This document shows positions 53,787 to 64,000 of a stretch of 64,000 nt of DNA, in pieces. A model generated the notes under the pieces. The model saw nothing but the letters and a program-made list of their open reading frames with translations, was not told where the DNA came from and did no database searches. The DNA comes from Sciurus carolinensis (taxonomy: Eukaryota > Chordata > Mammalia > Rodentia > Sciuridae): positions 145,434,057-145,498,056 of the forward strand of contig NC_062219.1 in assembly GCF_902686445.1 (NCBI RefSeq). The letters are read 5' to 3'. Positions within the stretch are counted from its first letter, which is position 1. The number at the start of each line of letters is the position of its first letter. The position numbers and the translations under genes are program-made.

Positions 53787-54699
53787 GACTCCTCGTGCCT
53801 GGGAACGTTGGCTACACACGGTCTTCCAGGCAGTGCCTCTGTGCCCCTCACGCCTCCCTCGAGGGTCCAGGCAGGACGCAAGAAAGTGCATTTCTTAATC
53901 CAGAGCTACACGACTTGGTTGGCAGGCCCTGTGACAGAAAGACGGAAGCAGAGCAGAGAATTCCAGGGCATGGATGGTGTCTACAGCATCATGTCCGTGC
54001 CGACAGCTTTGGAACCCACTTCTCTGGTTTCCCTCTTCTCCTTGATATGTCCTCATGTTGGTGGTCTTCATGCTACATCTGGCTGCCTGGTCTCTTTATC
54101 CACCACCTCCACTTAGACTCCCTCCAGGGGCTCAGACATCCTTTCCTCTCCCTCTGCTCTGATTTTTTTTTTTTTTTTAAACCTTCCTATGCAACATTTT
54201 TTAACCTTATTGTACAAGAGGGTCAAGGTGCCCTGTTTCTGCCTCAAAGAGTGCTCCTGGGCAGCCAAGGACAGCACTCGAGGATTTCAGTCAGCCTTGG
54301 GCCAGGATGGGGTTTTCTTCTGTCCTCACAGTCACCTAGATGGAGATTCTACCCACTGACCCCATGGAGGCTAGTGCCTGTCTTCAAAGAGAGGCAGCTC
54401 TCTTTGCCCCCAAAGATAACTAGGGTATTGGTCATTGCCCCAGATACTTCCTGACTTACTGGTCTGGACTCAGCTCTGATGGAAGTCCAGGGAAGTCCTT
54501 ATCAGCAGGACAATCTTAGATGTGGAACACAGATGGGTACAATCATACTGAAGAACTCCCTGGTACAGTATCATCCTAAGCATGGGCACTTCTGTTTGTC
54601 TATCCCCTCTGTCCCCATTTATTACCTCCACAAACCCTCAATGAACAATGACCCTTACATATTTAACGTCCAACCTTTGTAAATTTTCTGACAAAATGT

Positions 54700-55905
54700 C
54701 TATTGCTCTATGGTATTTTTAGCTTGCAGAAATGATTTGTGCTGCACATTCCATCTCTTGCTTTTTCTCAATCAGTATTATATTTTTAAGAGAATTCAAG
54801 TTGCTATTGTACCTTTAGCCCATCACATCTGATCCCCGTGTAGGATTCACAGAGATGACACATCTACCACGTTTTCCCTAGACATGCTCAAGGCGATGGA
54901 CAAGTAAGCTTCTAAATCTCCACCTACACAATAATATAGAGATATATTAATATTACATCTTTATATATTTTCCTATCAGACCAATAGGAAAATTTCTTTG
55001 GGAAGTATTCCAGTTATGAAATAGCTGGGTCACAATTTAGGCAGGTACTTTATTTACCTAAGTGGTGCCAGATTACACAGGTAATAAATCTTATCTGCAG
55101 TGCATGAGCTAGACTCTTACTGGCTCTGTGCACTGCTTTGGGCTAGATAACCCAAAATCTATTCCTCCCCATCAATTCATATCACCCAGTTTTCTAATAT
55201 TTTTCTCACCCAAATAGATATAAAGCAAAATCTCTTATTTGCATTTCTCTGATTACTCATTCATATAAGCATTTATTTATATTTATTGCCTTTTGAGATT
55301 TTTCCTGTCTAAAATGCCTATTCATACCCTTTGCTCATTTTCCCAATGAAGTTGATTTGCATCTTCTTTGCATGTCCTATATATTAATACTTTGTCAGTT
55401 TTAGACACAGCAAATATCTTCTTCCACTCCGCCATCTCTGTCTCTCAACTTAGTCTTCAGTGTCCCTCCATGCAATAAAGTTCTTAACTGTGACATAAAA
55501 TCATCAAATTTTTGACCTTATGGTTTGTACTCCTGGAGTTTAAAGAAGTCCTTCCTAACCACTCATAAGGATATTCTTCTAACATTTCTTTTGTTAACTC
55601 TATGGTTTCACCTTCCTTCCAGGGTCTGAAGGAGGCTGTACTCTATCTGGAGTTCACTCTTGCATGTGCTGTGAGGTAGGGATCTTGCATTTGTCTTTTC
55701 TGTTCAGTGAGCCATTTTTCTCAGTCACCATCTAAGCCATTCCTCCCTTCCCCAGTGATTCGAGGTGCTCCATCATTGTTCCCAAAATGCTCAGGTCTGC
55801 CTTTCATCTTTCTAATTTGCTCCATTGCTGTACATGTTTGTGCATGGGATTTGTATTATGATGGCTTTGTTAATATCCAGATAAGTCCCCTTTTTACTTT
55901 TCTTT
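54700..55905 (-). repeat. Ancient L1 ORF2 relic, minus strand
   Basis: On the plus strand: 'ttgcatttctctgattactc', 'taccctttgctcattttccc', 'aatgaagttgatttgcatct', 'aatactttgtcagttttaga', 'atgcaataaagttcttaact', 'gaggtagggatcttgcattt', 'agtgagccatttttctcagt', 'ctccattgctgtacatgttt' and 'tattatgatggctttgttaa'. This is reverse-complemented LINE-1 (L1M or HAL1-like) ORF2. Full of stops and indels; the left boundary is uncertain. Confidence 0.75.
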
Positions 55906-57466
55906 TTAATAATACTTGTGAGGAAGGAGATCTTCCCAGCTGGGGCTCTGTGAGGGACCTGTCCAGTTGAGAGGCTGTCCTCCTCCTTGTCTCACTCTTT
56001 TTAATCCCCACCACCGCCTTCTTCTTCATAATCCTCTTTCTCATGTGTCCCAACACAGAGCACCTGCTCCTTCCGCTTGCAGACTCCACCCCTCTCATCC
56101 TAAAAGGGGAGTTCTACCCTTTGGATTCCTGCAAATGTCCCAGCTTCCAGTGGTTCGAGGGACTGGGGCATGAGTGGGACAGGGGAGGTGTTCCCATCTG
56201 CAAATGAGAACTCGGTCAAGCGCCCGAGTCTGGTTAATATTTTCATCTCCACAAGGGAGTACCCTGGCTACTTCCCAACTGGTTTCCTTAAAAATTGCAA
56301 AGAACGTCTTGCCACATTGAGCATTAATTTTCCTTGGAGACATCACAACGTAATCTCCAGTGATGAAAGGACATCCCTACGGTCTTTGTGACTTTGATCT
56401 CACTCCTTTCAAAATCGTGAGCTCTGGCGTGATTGTGTAATGGAGCTCTCCCTCCTGCTCAGACTTGATATGCATTGCCACAGCCACCACAGAAACGCCA
56501 CATGGCTCTCTCTGCCATCCTCTGTGGACGGCCCCAGCTCTGATGAAATGTTTCTGGTCTGTTGTGATTGGAAGTCGAAGAGTCCTCTAATAGGGAGGGT
56601 GAAGGAGCAAGGAGAGTTTACCCTTCCAGAATCCCCGATCCTAGAACACAATTGAAGCAACGTGATCTGAACGGTCTCTGTCATTCTAAAACCAACCTAG
56701 AAAACACATCTGTCCTATAGGTAAACTTCTACAGGATGACCTGGGGGGCGGGGGGACAGGCAGAAATGAGACCTCAAAGCACTTCAGATCTCAAGTCATC
56801 AAGTTGAGACCTATTTACAAGGAAATTTGATGATTCGCAGCTTTGCCAAATTCTTAGGCATTTCCATGTAAGCTGAGACCCCTCTGAACCTGGGGAACCC
56901 CTCACTCTATCCACTCACAGCTCTTCAGTCCAACATCCTCTCTTCCCCTTCCTCCAACCAGAGTCTCCCACCCAACCTCCAGGAGTCAAACCACCCCTGG
57001 TCTGAGACACTCCTGGCTGAGAACTCTTCGTCCAGAGACACATCAAGTTCACAGTGAAATTCAGCTGAATCTTAAAAACCAAATCCTCTGGGGCCATTGA
57101 CATGTCCCTGTTTTCACAGCAGAATTTACCACTTCCTCTCCTGAGTCACTACATGTCCCACACCAGGGCAAACACATCCATCACACCCAATTAGGAAAAC
57201 CAGAGGAATCCCAAGGAAATCCCAATCTCCCCTCCTCTGCTTCTTCTTCCTGCTGAACTGTAGCTAAAAGCAGCCCTCATTGGTAGAAGAGTCTTTCTTG
57301 GTGCTTTATTATACTCAGGTTTGTATCTTCCCCGGAATCTCTTCACCCTTTACCTCTGCACTTTGTCTCCAGTAGCAGAGCCAGTGCTGCGTGTGAGGGG
57401 CCTGTACCAGTGGATTCCTGACCTTCCCCAACACAGAGGTACGGCCTTAGTCGTCCTCCATACACC
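55906..57466. other. Unassigned sequence
   Basis: No repeat or gene recognised. Confidence 0.4.
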
Positions 57467-57470
57467 TTGA

Positions 57471-57571
57471 TTTTTTTTTCTTTGTCTCGTTTTGTTAAGG
57501 TGCTGGGGATAGGACCCAGGATCTCATGCATGCTACGCAAGTGCTCTACCACTGAGCTACACCTCCAGACT
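57471..57571 (-). mobile_element. ID SINE, minus strand
   Basis: T-rich tail, then 'aggtgctggggataggaccc', 'aggatctcatgcatgctacg', 'caagtgctctaccactgagc', 'tacacctccagac': a full reverse ID body. Confidence 0.92.
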
Positions 57572-60500
57572 TCACTGTGAACAACCTGACCAATTTCATT
57601 CCAGAAACTTCCTTGCATGGTGCAACGGCCACACTACAATTCAAACCTGATTTCTTGAGGGAACTGCTGCTTTCATGGCAGGTGACCAGAGACAGAGGGG
57701 TTGTTTCAACCTGTATTTTAAGGCAGTGTGTATGTACATTCCTGTATCCCATGGAGTCTGCCTTTTCCCTTTGAAGCGGGCATTCCTATTTGGTGTTTCA
57801 CTGTCATGTAAGACCTGTTCTAGCCTCTATAACATGTGCCCAAGGAGCAGATAGTGTAGTCCCAGGGATTTTTAAGCCCCCTGATGAACATATCATTATG
57901 CATTCACAACAGTGAATTGCATTATTATGTTTTCAGCAGCCTGCGAGAGAGACCCTGCTGAGCAGGATGAAGAAAGTTCCAGCAATTAATTGGTAGAGTT
58001 GAATTGTTAACATTCTCCCAGTGTTCCCAAGCACAGGGCTCTTGACTGGCCTGCTGGAGAAAATAACTGGGGGACAGGGAAGAACGAAGGGCAGAGTGGA
58101 GGGAGAGAAATAAATCTCATTAAAACCCCAATCAAGCCTTTTTAGCACTCCCCCCGCCCCACCAAAAGACATTTGCTTTGAATCCAGAATGTTATACTTG
58201 CTGAATGCTATTATCATAACAAATCTCTATTCGTTCCTAAAACCTGAAATTATTTGCTTTCCGTGGAAAATTTTTGTGTGGGGTTTGCATTGGAAAGTTC
58301 GTATAATGGGTCCCCAGGAGAGTATATGGTTGGCTGCAATGTCTCTGATGACATGCGTTTCTATACGTGTGAACATATATGTACACACACCATCATACAT
58401 GTGTATGTTCTGTAGCTCATCATGTATGTTATGACCAAGTCAAAACTGTTGCTGTAACACATTCCGAGTTGTGTGCATTGCATCCGTCCTTCCTTCCCCC
58501 CTCGCCCCCCCAGCTCCCCGCCTCTCTCTCTCTCTATCTCTCCTTGGTATTAGGATGAAAAAGAATTGACTTTTTCTAAAAAGCGACTAGGTCAGTGCCT
58601 AGACAGCCCTTTCTGGTTTAAAGACTGCTGTTTCCGCAGATGCCTGTCGGGCGCAGGCCCGGTCCTCCTTCCTGGTACTGCATTCACTCCTGCCTCCATC
58701 CAAGGGAGCTCCCAGGAGCCATCCATTCAACATGGTCCTGGACCTCCTGCCATCTTGGCCAAGACAAGAACGGGCACCAGACCCAACCCAGACCACTGAA
58801 AAATCCCAAATGACAGACACGTGGATTTTGGAATGGGATTAAGAGGTAGATACTAGGACATGGCTGTGTGTCCCACCAGCTGGACTGAGCGGAAGAATGA
58901 GTCATTGCATTGAACCAAGAAAGGAGAAAAACAAGCATGCAAAAAGAGAGAGAGAAAAGAGACGGAGAGTCTGCTGCCTGAGTGCCCAATGGCCCAGCAA
59001 AGGAGCATCCTGTCTCAAGAGCTGACGAGTCCCCTGGCTTCTGCATTCACAGAATAAGGGCCCTCCCACTGAGGTTGAGAGCCAAAGAAGAGAAGTCAAA
59101 AGATCTTTTTTTAAAAAAGAACAAAAATGCACTGAGAATTCTAAGAAAGAAATCTTCATCTTGAAGAGATACATTCCTGTGTCACCAGCATTATTTCTAC
59201 CTCCTCCAGCAGTGAACTTGTGCCAATAGAATAAACCAGCAACTGTATCTCTTACTCAGGGATAAGATTCAGAGATAAGAAGCAGTCTATTGTTGCCATG
59301 ATGAAATTTGACCCACATCACAAGAGGTACTTGAAGAGTCCATGTGCTACATACTTATCTACCCACATTGCTGAAAAACCTACAAGTATACAGCTCTGGG
59401 AAAAAGACTGACTTGTGAACATACCAAGACATCTCTAAACACTGATACTTTACGGAGGTGAGGTCATTTGAATGGCACTGAGGGACCTGCTACTGGCCTG
59501 CAAACACCTGCCTTTCCCAGTTGCCACGTTGCTCCCTGGTAATGTCATTATCAGAGTCATTCCTTCTTATGAGTTCTCTGCTTCCAGAAATTTCCTTTTA
59601 AGATATGAATAGCAAGTGGAGATTTTACACACTCAATCTATAACAGTAGCATGAATTCACTCATCAGATTAGTTTGTTGATATTTTAAATAGCTTGAGGG
59701 CCTACGCTATCCAATTGCTATCTTTAGTATGTAAAAAAAAAAAAATGGATTTCTCTCATGTTGGAGAGAATTATTGAGGCTCCACCATACATTTGAGATT
59801 CTGTTGATAACACATAATGAACATGACCCTATTCCTTTCTCAAGAAACCTAAATTGAGTGTGAACTGGGGCAGGTAGACCATAAAAATTGTGATACATTA
59901 TAATGCACACACTAATTAAGGTTTGGACCTGGAACAGGAGTAGCCTGTGGAATGGGATGGGGGGTAGGGAGTGTGGGTTCAAGTCCACCCATGAAGCAGA
60001 CATGCCCTCCAGGCAGAGACAACAGCCTCACACACAGGTCGTGTACCAAGGGCACTATGGTATAGAACTTGATGTGGGTTTCCACCACCAGAAGAGGGGA
60101 AGGCCTGGAGGAGCAGGATATGGTTACCAGAGCTGGATTGGAAAGGCCCTTTAGCCACATCAAGAGACATGCATACAGCCCCTGGAAGCTTTGCCAACTC
60201 TGATGGGCTACCAGCTGACCAGCAGAGCCGATGGGAACCATTAAGGGGGTTGTTTCTGAATTGTCTTAAGAAAGAATTCAGAGGTCTACCCAAGAGAAAA
60301 CCAGTTTAGTACTCTTAGCATTTGTGAGTCCTCGGTTCTAAGCTCCGTGGTCATAAATCCTTTCTCATGAGTTTTTCCTTCTTTTCTCTTGCTTCAATTA
60401 CTTATAGGGCTTATCACAATCGTGCATGACTTCCTTACAACACTTCCTTACCCTTGTAGCCCTACAGTTCAAAATAGACTGACACGTTTGTGGTTGTGTG

Positions 60501-61051
60501 GCAAATACTCAAGGGTTTCTCTGCATTTAGGTTTATCAATCAACTCCTTGAGGCATGTGATGCTACCCAGGGCATCATGCTATCCATGTCAGAGTGAGTA
60601 GCTACCCACTTTTGCTCACAACCAGAAGATCATTTAGGACATTCAAAACCTATCTTTTATATATTTTGGAGAAAGGGGGGGAAGATATCAAAGGATTTTT
60701 TTTAAAGCAAAGGACACCATGAACAAAGCTAACAAACAGCATATAAGAAGGTATTTCAATGTCAATAGGGATGAAGGACCATGCTCTGGAATTTATGTTG
60801 TAAATATAAATTCCCGTCAACCTGTAAGATTGGGACAGTCATTCAAAAGGGGAGACCATGTAAGTGCACACACATGCTTGGACCCAGCAACCCTGGGTGC
60901 TGCTCATTCTTAGGGATTGTCTCAGAGGTCTCCGAGCAGACGCGCGTGAGTATTCTCATGGCAACACTAGTATGGTAACGGGAGCTGAAGGCAGTCCTGG
61001 TGCTCATCCCTGTGGGCACTGCTGAGCAAAACAGGGTGCATAAGCTGCGAC
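57572..61051. other. Long stretch with no recognised repeat or gene
   Basis: Only a (TC)n tract at 58,522-58,543, a 13-A run near 59,733 and ordinary sequence. Overlapping frames of up to 120 codons on both strands (e.g. 58,684-59,046 minus) have no domain. Confidence 0.4.
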
Positions 61052-61469
61052 GTAGTCAACATTTTCCTTGCCATTAACAAAAGACCTGACAAGAACAATG
61101 CAGAGGGAGAAAAGCTTATTTAGGGTTTCAGAGGTCTCAGTCCACAGATGGCCAACTCCATTGCTCTGGTCCCAAGATAAAGTGTATCATCATAGCAGAA
61201 GGGCATGGAGGAGGAGAGCAGCTCAGGACATGGCACTCAGGAAGACGTGAGAGCTCTGCTAACCAAGGACAAAAATGTACCCCAAAGGTACACCCCCTGT
61301 GCCCCACCTCCCCCAGTCACTCCCCAACAGCCTACAGTTACCACCCAGTTAATCCACATCAGCGGATTAATCCACTGATTAGGCTACATCTCTCACAATC
61401 TATCATTTCACCTCTTCTCTTGTCTCACACATGAGCTTTTGGGGGACACCGCCCATCTAAACCATAACA
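61052..61469 (-). mobile_element. MaLR LTR, minus strand
   Basis: 'cattttccttgccattaaca', 'aaagacctgacaagaacaat', 'tttcagaggtctcagtccac', 'agatggccaactccattgct', 'gcagctcaggacatggcact', 'cagttaccacccagttaatc', 'cgcccatctaaaccataaca'. Near complete; same family as 17,367-17,745. Confidence 0.85.
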
Positions 61470-62024
61470 TGCTGAACTACCACACAGCAGTGCGCAGGCG
61501 CGAACCCGGTGCACCCGGCAACGCGGAGGCTTGCTAGCATGCCGAGCAGAAAAAGAAGCAGAAGGAAATTTTCTATATACCATGTATATCAATTTAAAAT
61601 GTGGGTTTACAAAACAAAATGCAACATGTTTTATGAGAATACTGGCAAATAAAAGAATATACATAGACATTTAAGCTGATTGTCCACAGAGAGGTCGAAA
61701 ATAGGGGTGGGGAACAGGACTCAAAGAAAAACGCGTAATCAGTCAAAGAGCCTCGGACAGATGAAGGAGTGTGGGGACAGTGAAGCAGCCTCTGCTTGTC
61801 AGGTGTAAAAACAAAGCAGAAGAAAAGGAAACCCCTGGGCTGCAAGTTCCTTGAGGAGAATTTCCAATGGACTCCTTTCCAAATTCCTGACAGCTCTCAG
61901 CACCCTGTCCATCTTTGGGTAATGTCCACTCATTGGACCACAGGTATTTGATTGATCAATACCTTAAAAAATGAATAAAGGAACAATCTGGTTGCATGGC
62001 CAGGAGACCTGGAGCCATTCTCTG
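61470..62024. other. Unassigned sequence
   Basis: A small CpG cluster at 61,495-61,530 ('gcgcaggcgcgaacccggtg'). No repeat or gene recognised. Confidence 0.4.
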
Positions 62025-62170
62025 TAAACACATAAGTACTGATGCTTTCTTCTGTGCTAGGCACCGTGGCAGAGCCTAGGAATGAAATCAGTGACCAGGG
62101 ACAGTCCCTTCCTCATGGAGCTAGACCGAGCCAGGAAAATGGGTAAGTGAAAAGCAGTAACAATGCCTGG
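62025..62170 (-). repeat. L2 3'-end fragment
   Basis: 'tactgatgctttcttctgtg', 'ctaggcaccgtggcagagcc', 'aatgaaatcagtgaccaggg', 'tcccttcctcatggagctag' match reverse L2. Confidence 0.6.
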
Positions 62171-62267
62171 TAAGCCCTGGGCCCTGGGCTCCCCAGGACC
62201 AGAAACAAAAAAAGATTTTGATACACTGTGTTGATGGTCTGTGTTGCAGATTAAAAACAAGGGGCCA

Positions 62268-62405
62268 CGGGGCCTGGGATTGCTCAGTGGTACAGCGCTC
62301 ATCTAGCATATGTAAGGCACTGGGTTCAAGTCTCAGCACCGCATAAAAATAGACAAAATAAAGGTATTGTGTCCATCGGCAACTAAAAAAATTAAAAAAA
62401 AAAAA
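62268..62405 (+). mobile_element. ID SINE with target-site duplication
   Basis: 'ggcctgggattgctcagtgg', 'tacagcgctcatctagcata', 'ctgggttcaagtctcagcac', then the long sciurid ID tail 'caaaataaaggtattgtgtc', 'catcggcaactaaaaaaatt' and poly-A. The 14-15-base duplication aaaaacaaggggcca lies at about 62,252-62,266 and 62,406-62,420. Confidence 0.94.
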
Positions 62406-62420
62406 AAAAACAAGGGGCCA

Positions 62421-63070
62421 GGGACACAGGGAAGAGGGGCTCCTAACCCTATTTTGGAAGGCCAAGAGACCAATGGCCTGTGCTAAGTCCCAAAAGAGAT
62501 GCAGTAGAGCTTGAGATCAGAACTTTATTATAAAAATACTGCTACCTACTTCAGAAGGGCCTGTCTTCCTAGCCTGAAGATAGAACATGGTGGTCACTTT
62601 AGCAGGCAGAGCCCACATTATTCATGTTGAGGGACCATCTTTATCAAACAACTGGTCCTTGGGTAAAGAAAAAAAAAAAAAAAATAACTTAAAATCCCTT
62701 CTGTTCTCTTTTCAGAGAAAGCAAATGTGCACACCCAGGTCGATATTGCCTGGAGCAGTCCAACAGGAGTGAGCACCCAGCACTGCTGTGGAATTTGATT
62801 CTACTGAAGAGCGATTCAGGAGTTTGAAGGAAAAGGCATGTAGATGACCCGAGCTGAGTCACGTGTCTCTAGTTTCCCTTTCATGGCAGCATTGTAATTC
62901 TTAGCTTGTGCAGGAACATCGGTGCTCATGGCTGACACGCTGGACGAGTCTCACTCTGGAATGTCATGTGTGTGTCAGGTTTTGAACCAGCTTGATGAAC
63001 TGAAGCTAAGGGTCATTGGAAATGCCATAGCTGGAAAAGTTCCCAAGCACTTCCATTTCAGAGGCTATCC
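62421..63070. other. Unassigned sequence
   Basis: An A-run of about 15 near 62,668. No repeat or gene recognised. Confidence 0.4.
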
Positions 63071-63071
63071 A

Positions 63072-63198
63072 GCTTCAGCCCGCATCAGCTTGGCCTCCAG
63101 AGGTCTCTTTTGGAGTCTAAGAACTGTCATTTCTAACAAGCTCCCTGACCCTGCCGGTGTCGCTGGTCCGGGGACCACACTTTGAGAAGAACTGCTGA
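63072..63198 (+). mobile_element. MER5A hAT-Charlie DNA transposon
   Basis: 'cccgcatcagcttggcctcc' and 'tcatttctaacaagctccct' followed by 'gctggtccggggaccacact' and 'ttgagaagaactgctg' match the right half of MER5A, including its terminal 'ccacactttgagaac' inverted repeat. The centre is shortened. Confidence 0.85.
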
Positions 63199-64000
63199 AC
63201 TATTCTGATTATACTGACGAAGATACTAGAAACCAGAAAACATGTGACGTCTGTAGGATCACACCAATTCTTGGTGTCCTTCAGAGAAGAAGAAAATAAA
63301 ATAAAAGAAGGAAATAAAAATCCATGAAGATTCTTGGACCAAGCCCACACTGTCATTGGCTCTTAGGCACAAGTGAGACGTCGTCTCTGATTCTTAGTCA
63401 CCTTCCTTTCTCCTTCACCCAAGCCTGAAACACACTACCAAGCTCTAGGTGGAGTGGCAACGGTGACAAGGACCAGAGTCTGGTGCTGGAGGTACTTGGC
63501 ACTGGATCTCCAAGCACTCTGCGCAGGAACTCGGGAGAACTGGGTGAGCATGTCCTCGTCCACGCTCCCTGACATTCTGTTCCTGCAGATGGACTGAGAG
63601 AACCTGCTCCACCTGTCAGCCCTGCGCCTACTCAGGGACAGTAGCTGCTTTGACATGACCAAGCCCTAGAAGCCCTCCCAGACACAAAGGGACACAGCGG
63701 CCTCCCTCCCCCGGAACCCCACCATTGTGCGGGTTGTATTGGGGAGAATGACAGCCACAGCAGTTGTGGGACTTTCGGTGCTTTACAAAAATGGGGGAGG
63801 GAGGAGGTCTAAACAAAAGCAACTCCAGGCCTGTTTACCAGGGAGGAGGCTAATGGGCTTCCAGAGAAAGAGCAGGAAGCGTGTGCTTTCACTCTCATTT
63901 GTCAGCTCTGGGGTGAGGAGCCCAGAATGGACAAAGGTGCAGGCTGGCCTCCTTATCTTGTTGTCTCCCCTCCCCCTTTTTTACGAGGAGTTTGATGAGG
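63199..64000. other. Unassigned sequence to window end
   Basis: No repeat or gene recognised. Confidence 0.4.

Larger units (their letters stand above)
52712..54690. other. Unassigned sequence with low-complexity tracts
   Basis: (TTCC)n at about 52,827-52,851, G-runs at 53,624-53,639 and 53,769-53,786, T-run at 54,165-54,178. The window's longest frame (53,795-54,454, 219 codons) lies here, spans the T-run as a phenylalanine run, and shows no domain. Confidence 0.45.

Noticed and set aside
53795..54454. 219-codon plus-strand open frame, the longest of the window
   Set aside because: No domain, signal or low-complexity pattern typical of a gene; a phenylalanine run comes from a T-tract; a second frame overlaps the same stretch; no splice or promoter support.

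Overview
The window looks like intergenic or intronic DNA of a squirrel-family rodent (Sciuridae; ground-squirrel or marmot-like, species not determined). The main evidence is the SINE set. There are tRNA-derived ID elements with the 'gctcagtggtagag' A-box region and 'ggttcaatcc' B-box region. There are also dimeric 7SL(B1)-plus-ID elements of the MEN / B1-dID type known from squirrels. A minus-strand L1 3' UTR at 44.57-45.03 kb is of a kind I associate with squirrel genomes. Composition is mosaic, CpG-poor in most places, with (CA)n, (GGAA)n and (TTTTG)n microsatellites. Nothing bacterial, plasmid-like or viral-genomic is present.

I find no protein-coding gene, tRNA, rRNA or snRNA gene that I can support. 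The open frames (longest about 219 codons, 53.8-54.45 kb) have no recognisable domain, and many run across SINEs, LTRs or microsatellites. They are what random 64-kb DNA gives, so they are not annotated. Most of what can be named is fossil mobile DNA: ancient L2, MIR, L1M, Tigger and hAT pieces; MaLR LTRs (MLT1, ORR1-like and a third group); one well-delimited class-I endogenous retrovirus solo LTR; and younger ID/MEN SINEs, several with clear target-site duplications.

Layout. 0-9 kb: a CpG-dense left edge, an L2 split by a MaLR LTR, a near-perfect CTCF-type site (2.2 kb), a second CpG-dense patch (5.0-5.3 kb), then about 3.6 kb with little recognisable. 9-22 kb: ID, MIR, Tigger, L1, MLT1 and MaLR copies, plus a local 188-bp direct duplication (16.7 and 17.75 kb) on either side of a MaLR LTR. 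22-35 kb: sparse repeats, a MEN element, an MLT1, and an L1M 3' end split by a MaLR LTR. 35-37 kb: the ERV1 solo LTR, then 71 bp later an ORR1-like LTR that carries a MEN insertion. 37-46 kb: a possible conserved regulatory element near 38.6-38.9 kb, then dense old LINEs. 46-64 kb: a SINE-seeded polypurine microsatellite (50.1 kb), an LTR nested in an LTR (52 kb), an L1 ORF2 relic (54.7-55.9 kb), and scattered ID, MaLR and MER5 elements.

No genes here work together. The functional candidates are regulatory and rest on motif reading: the CTCF-type site, two CpG-dense patches, a PBX/PREP-octamer-C/EBP-E-box cluster and a homeodomain-type palindrome. All family assignments come from memory of consensus sequences, not from a search.
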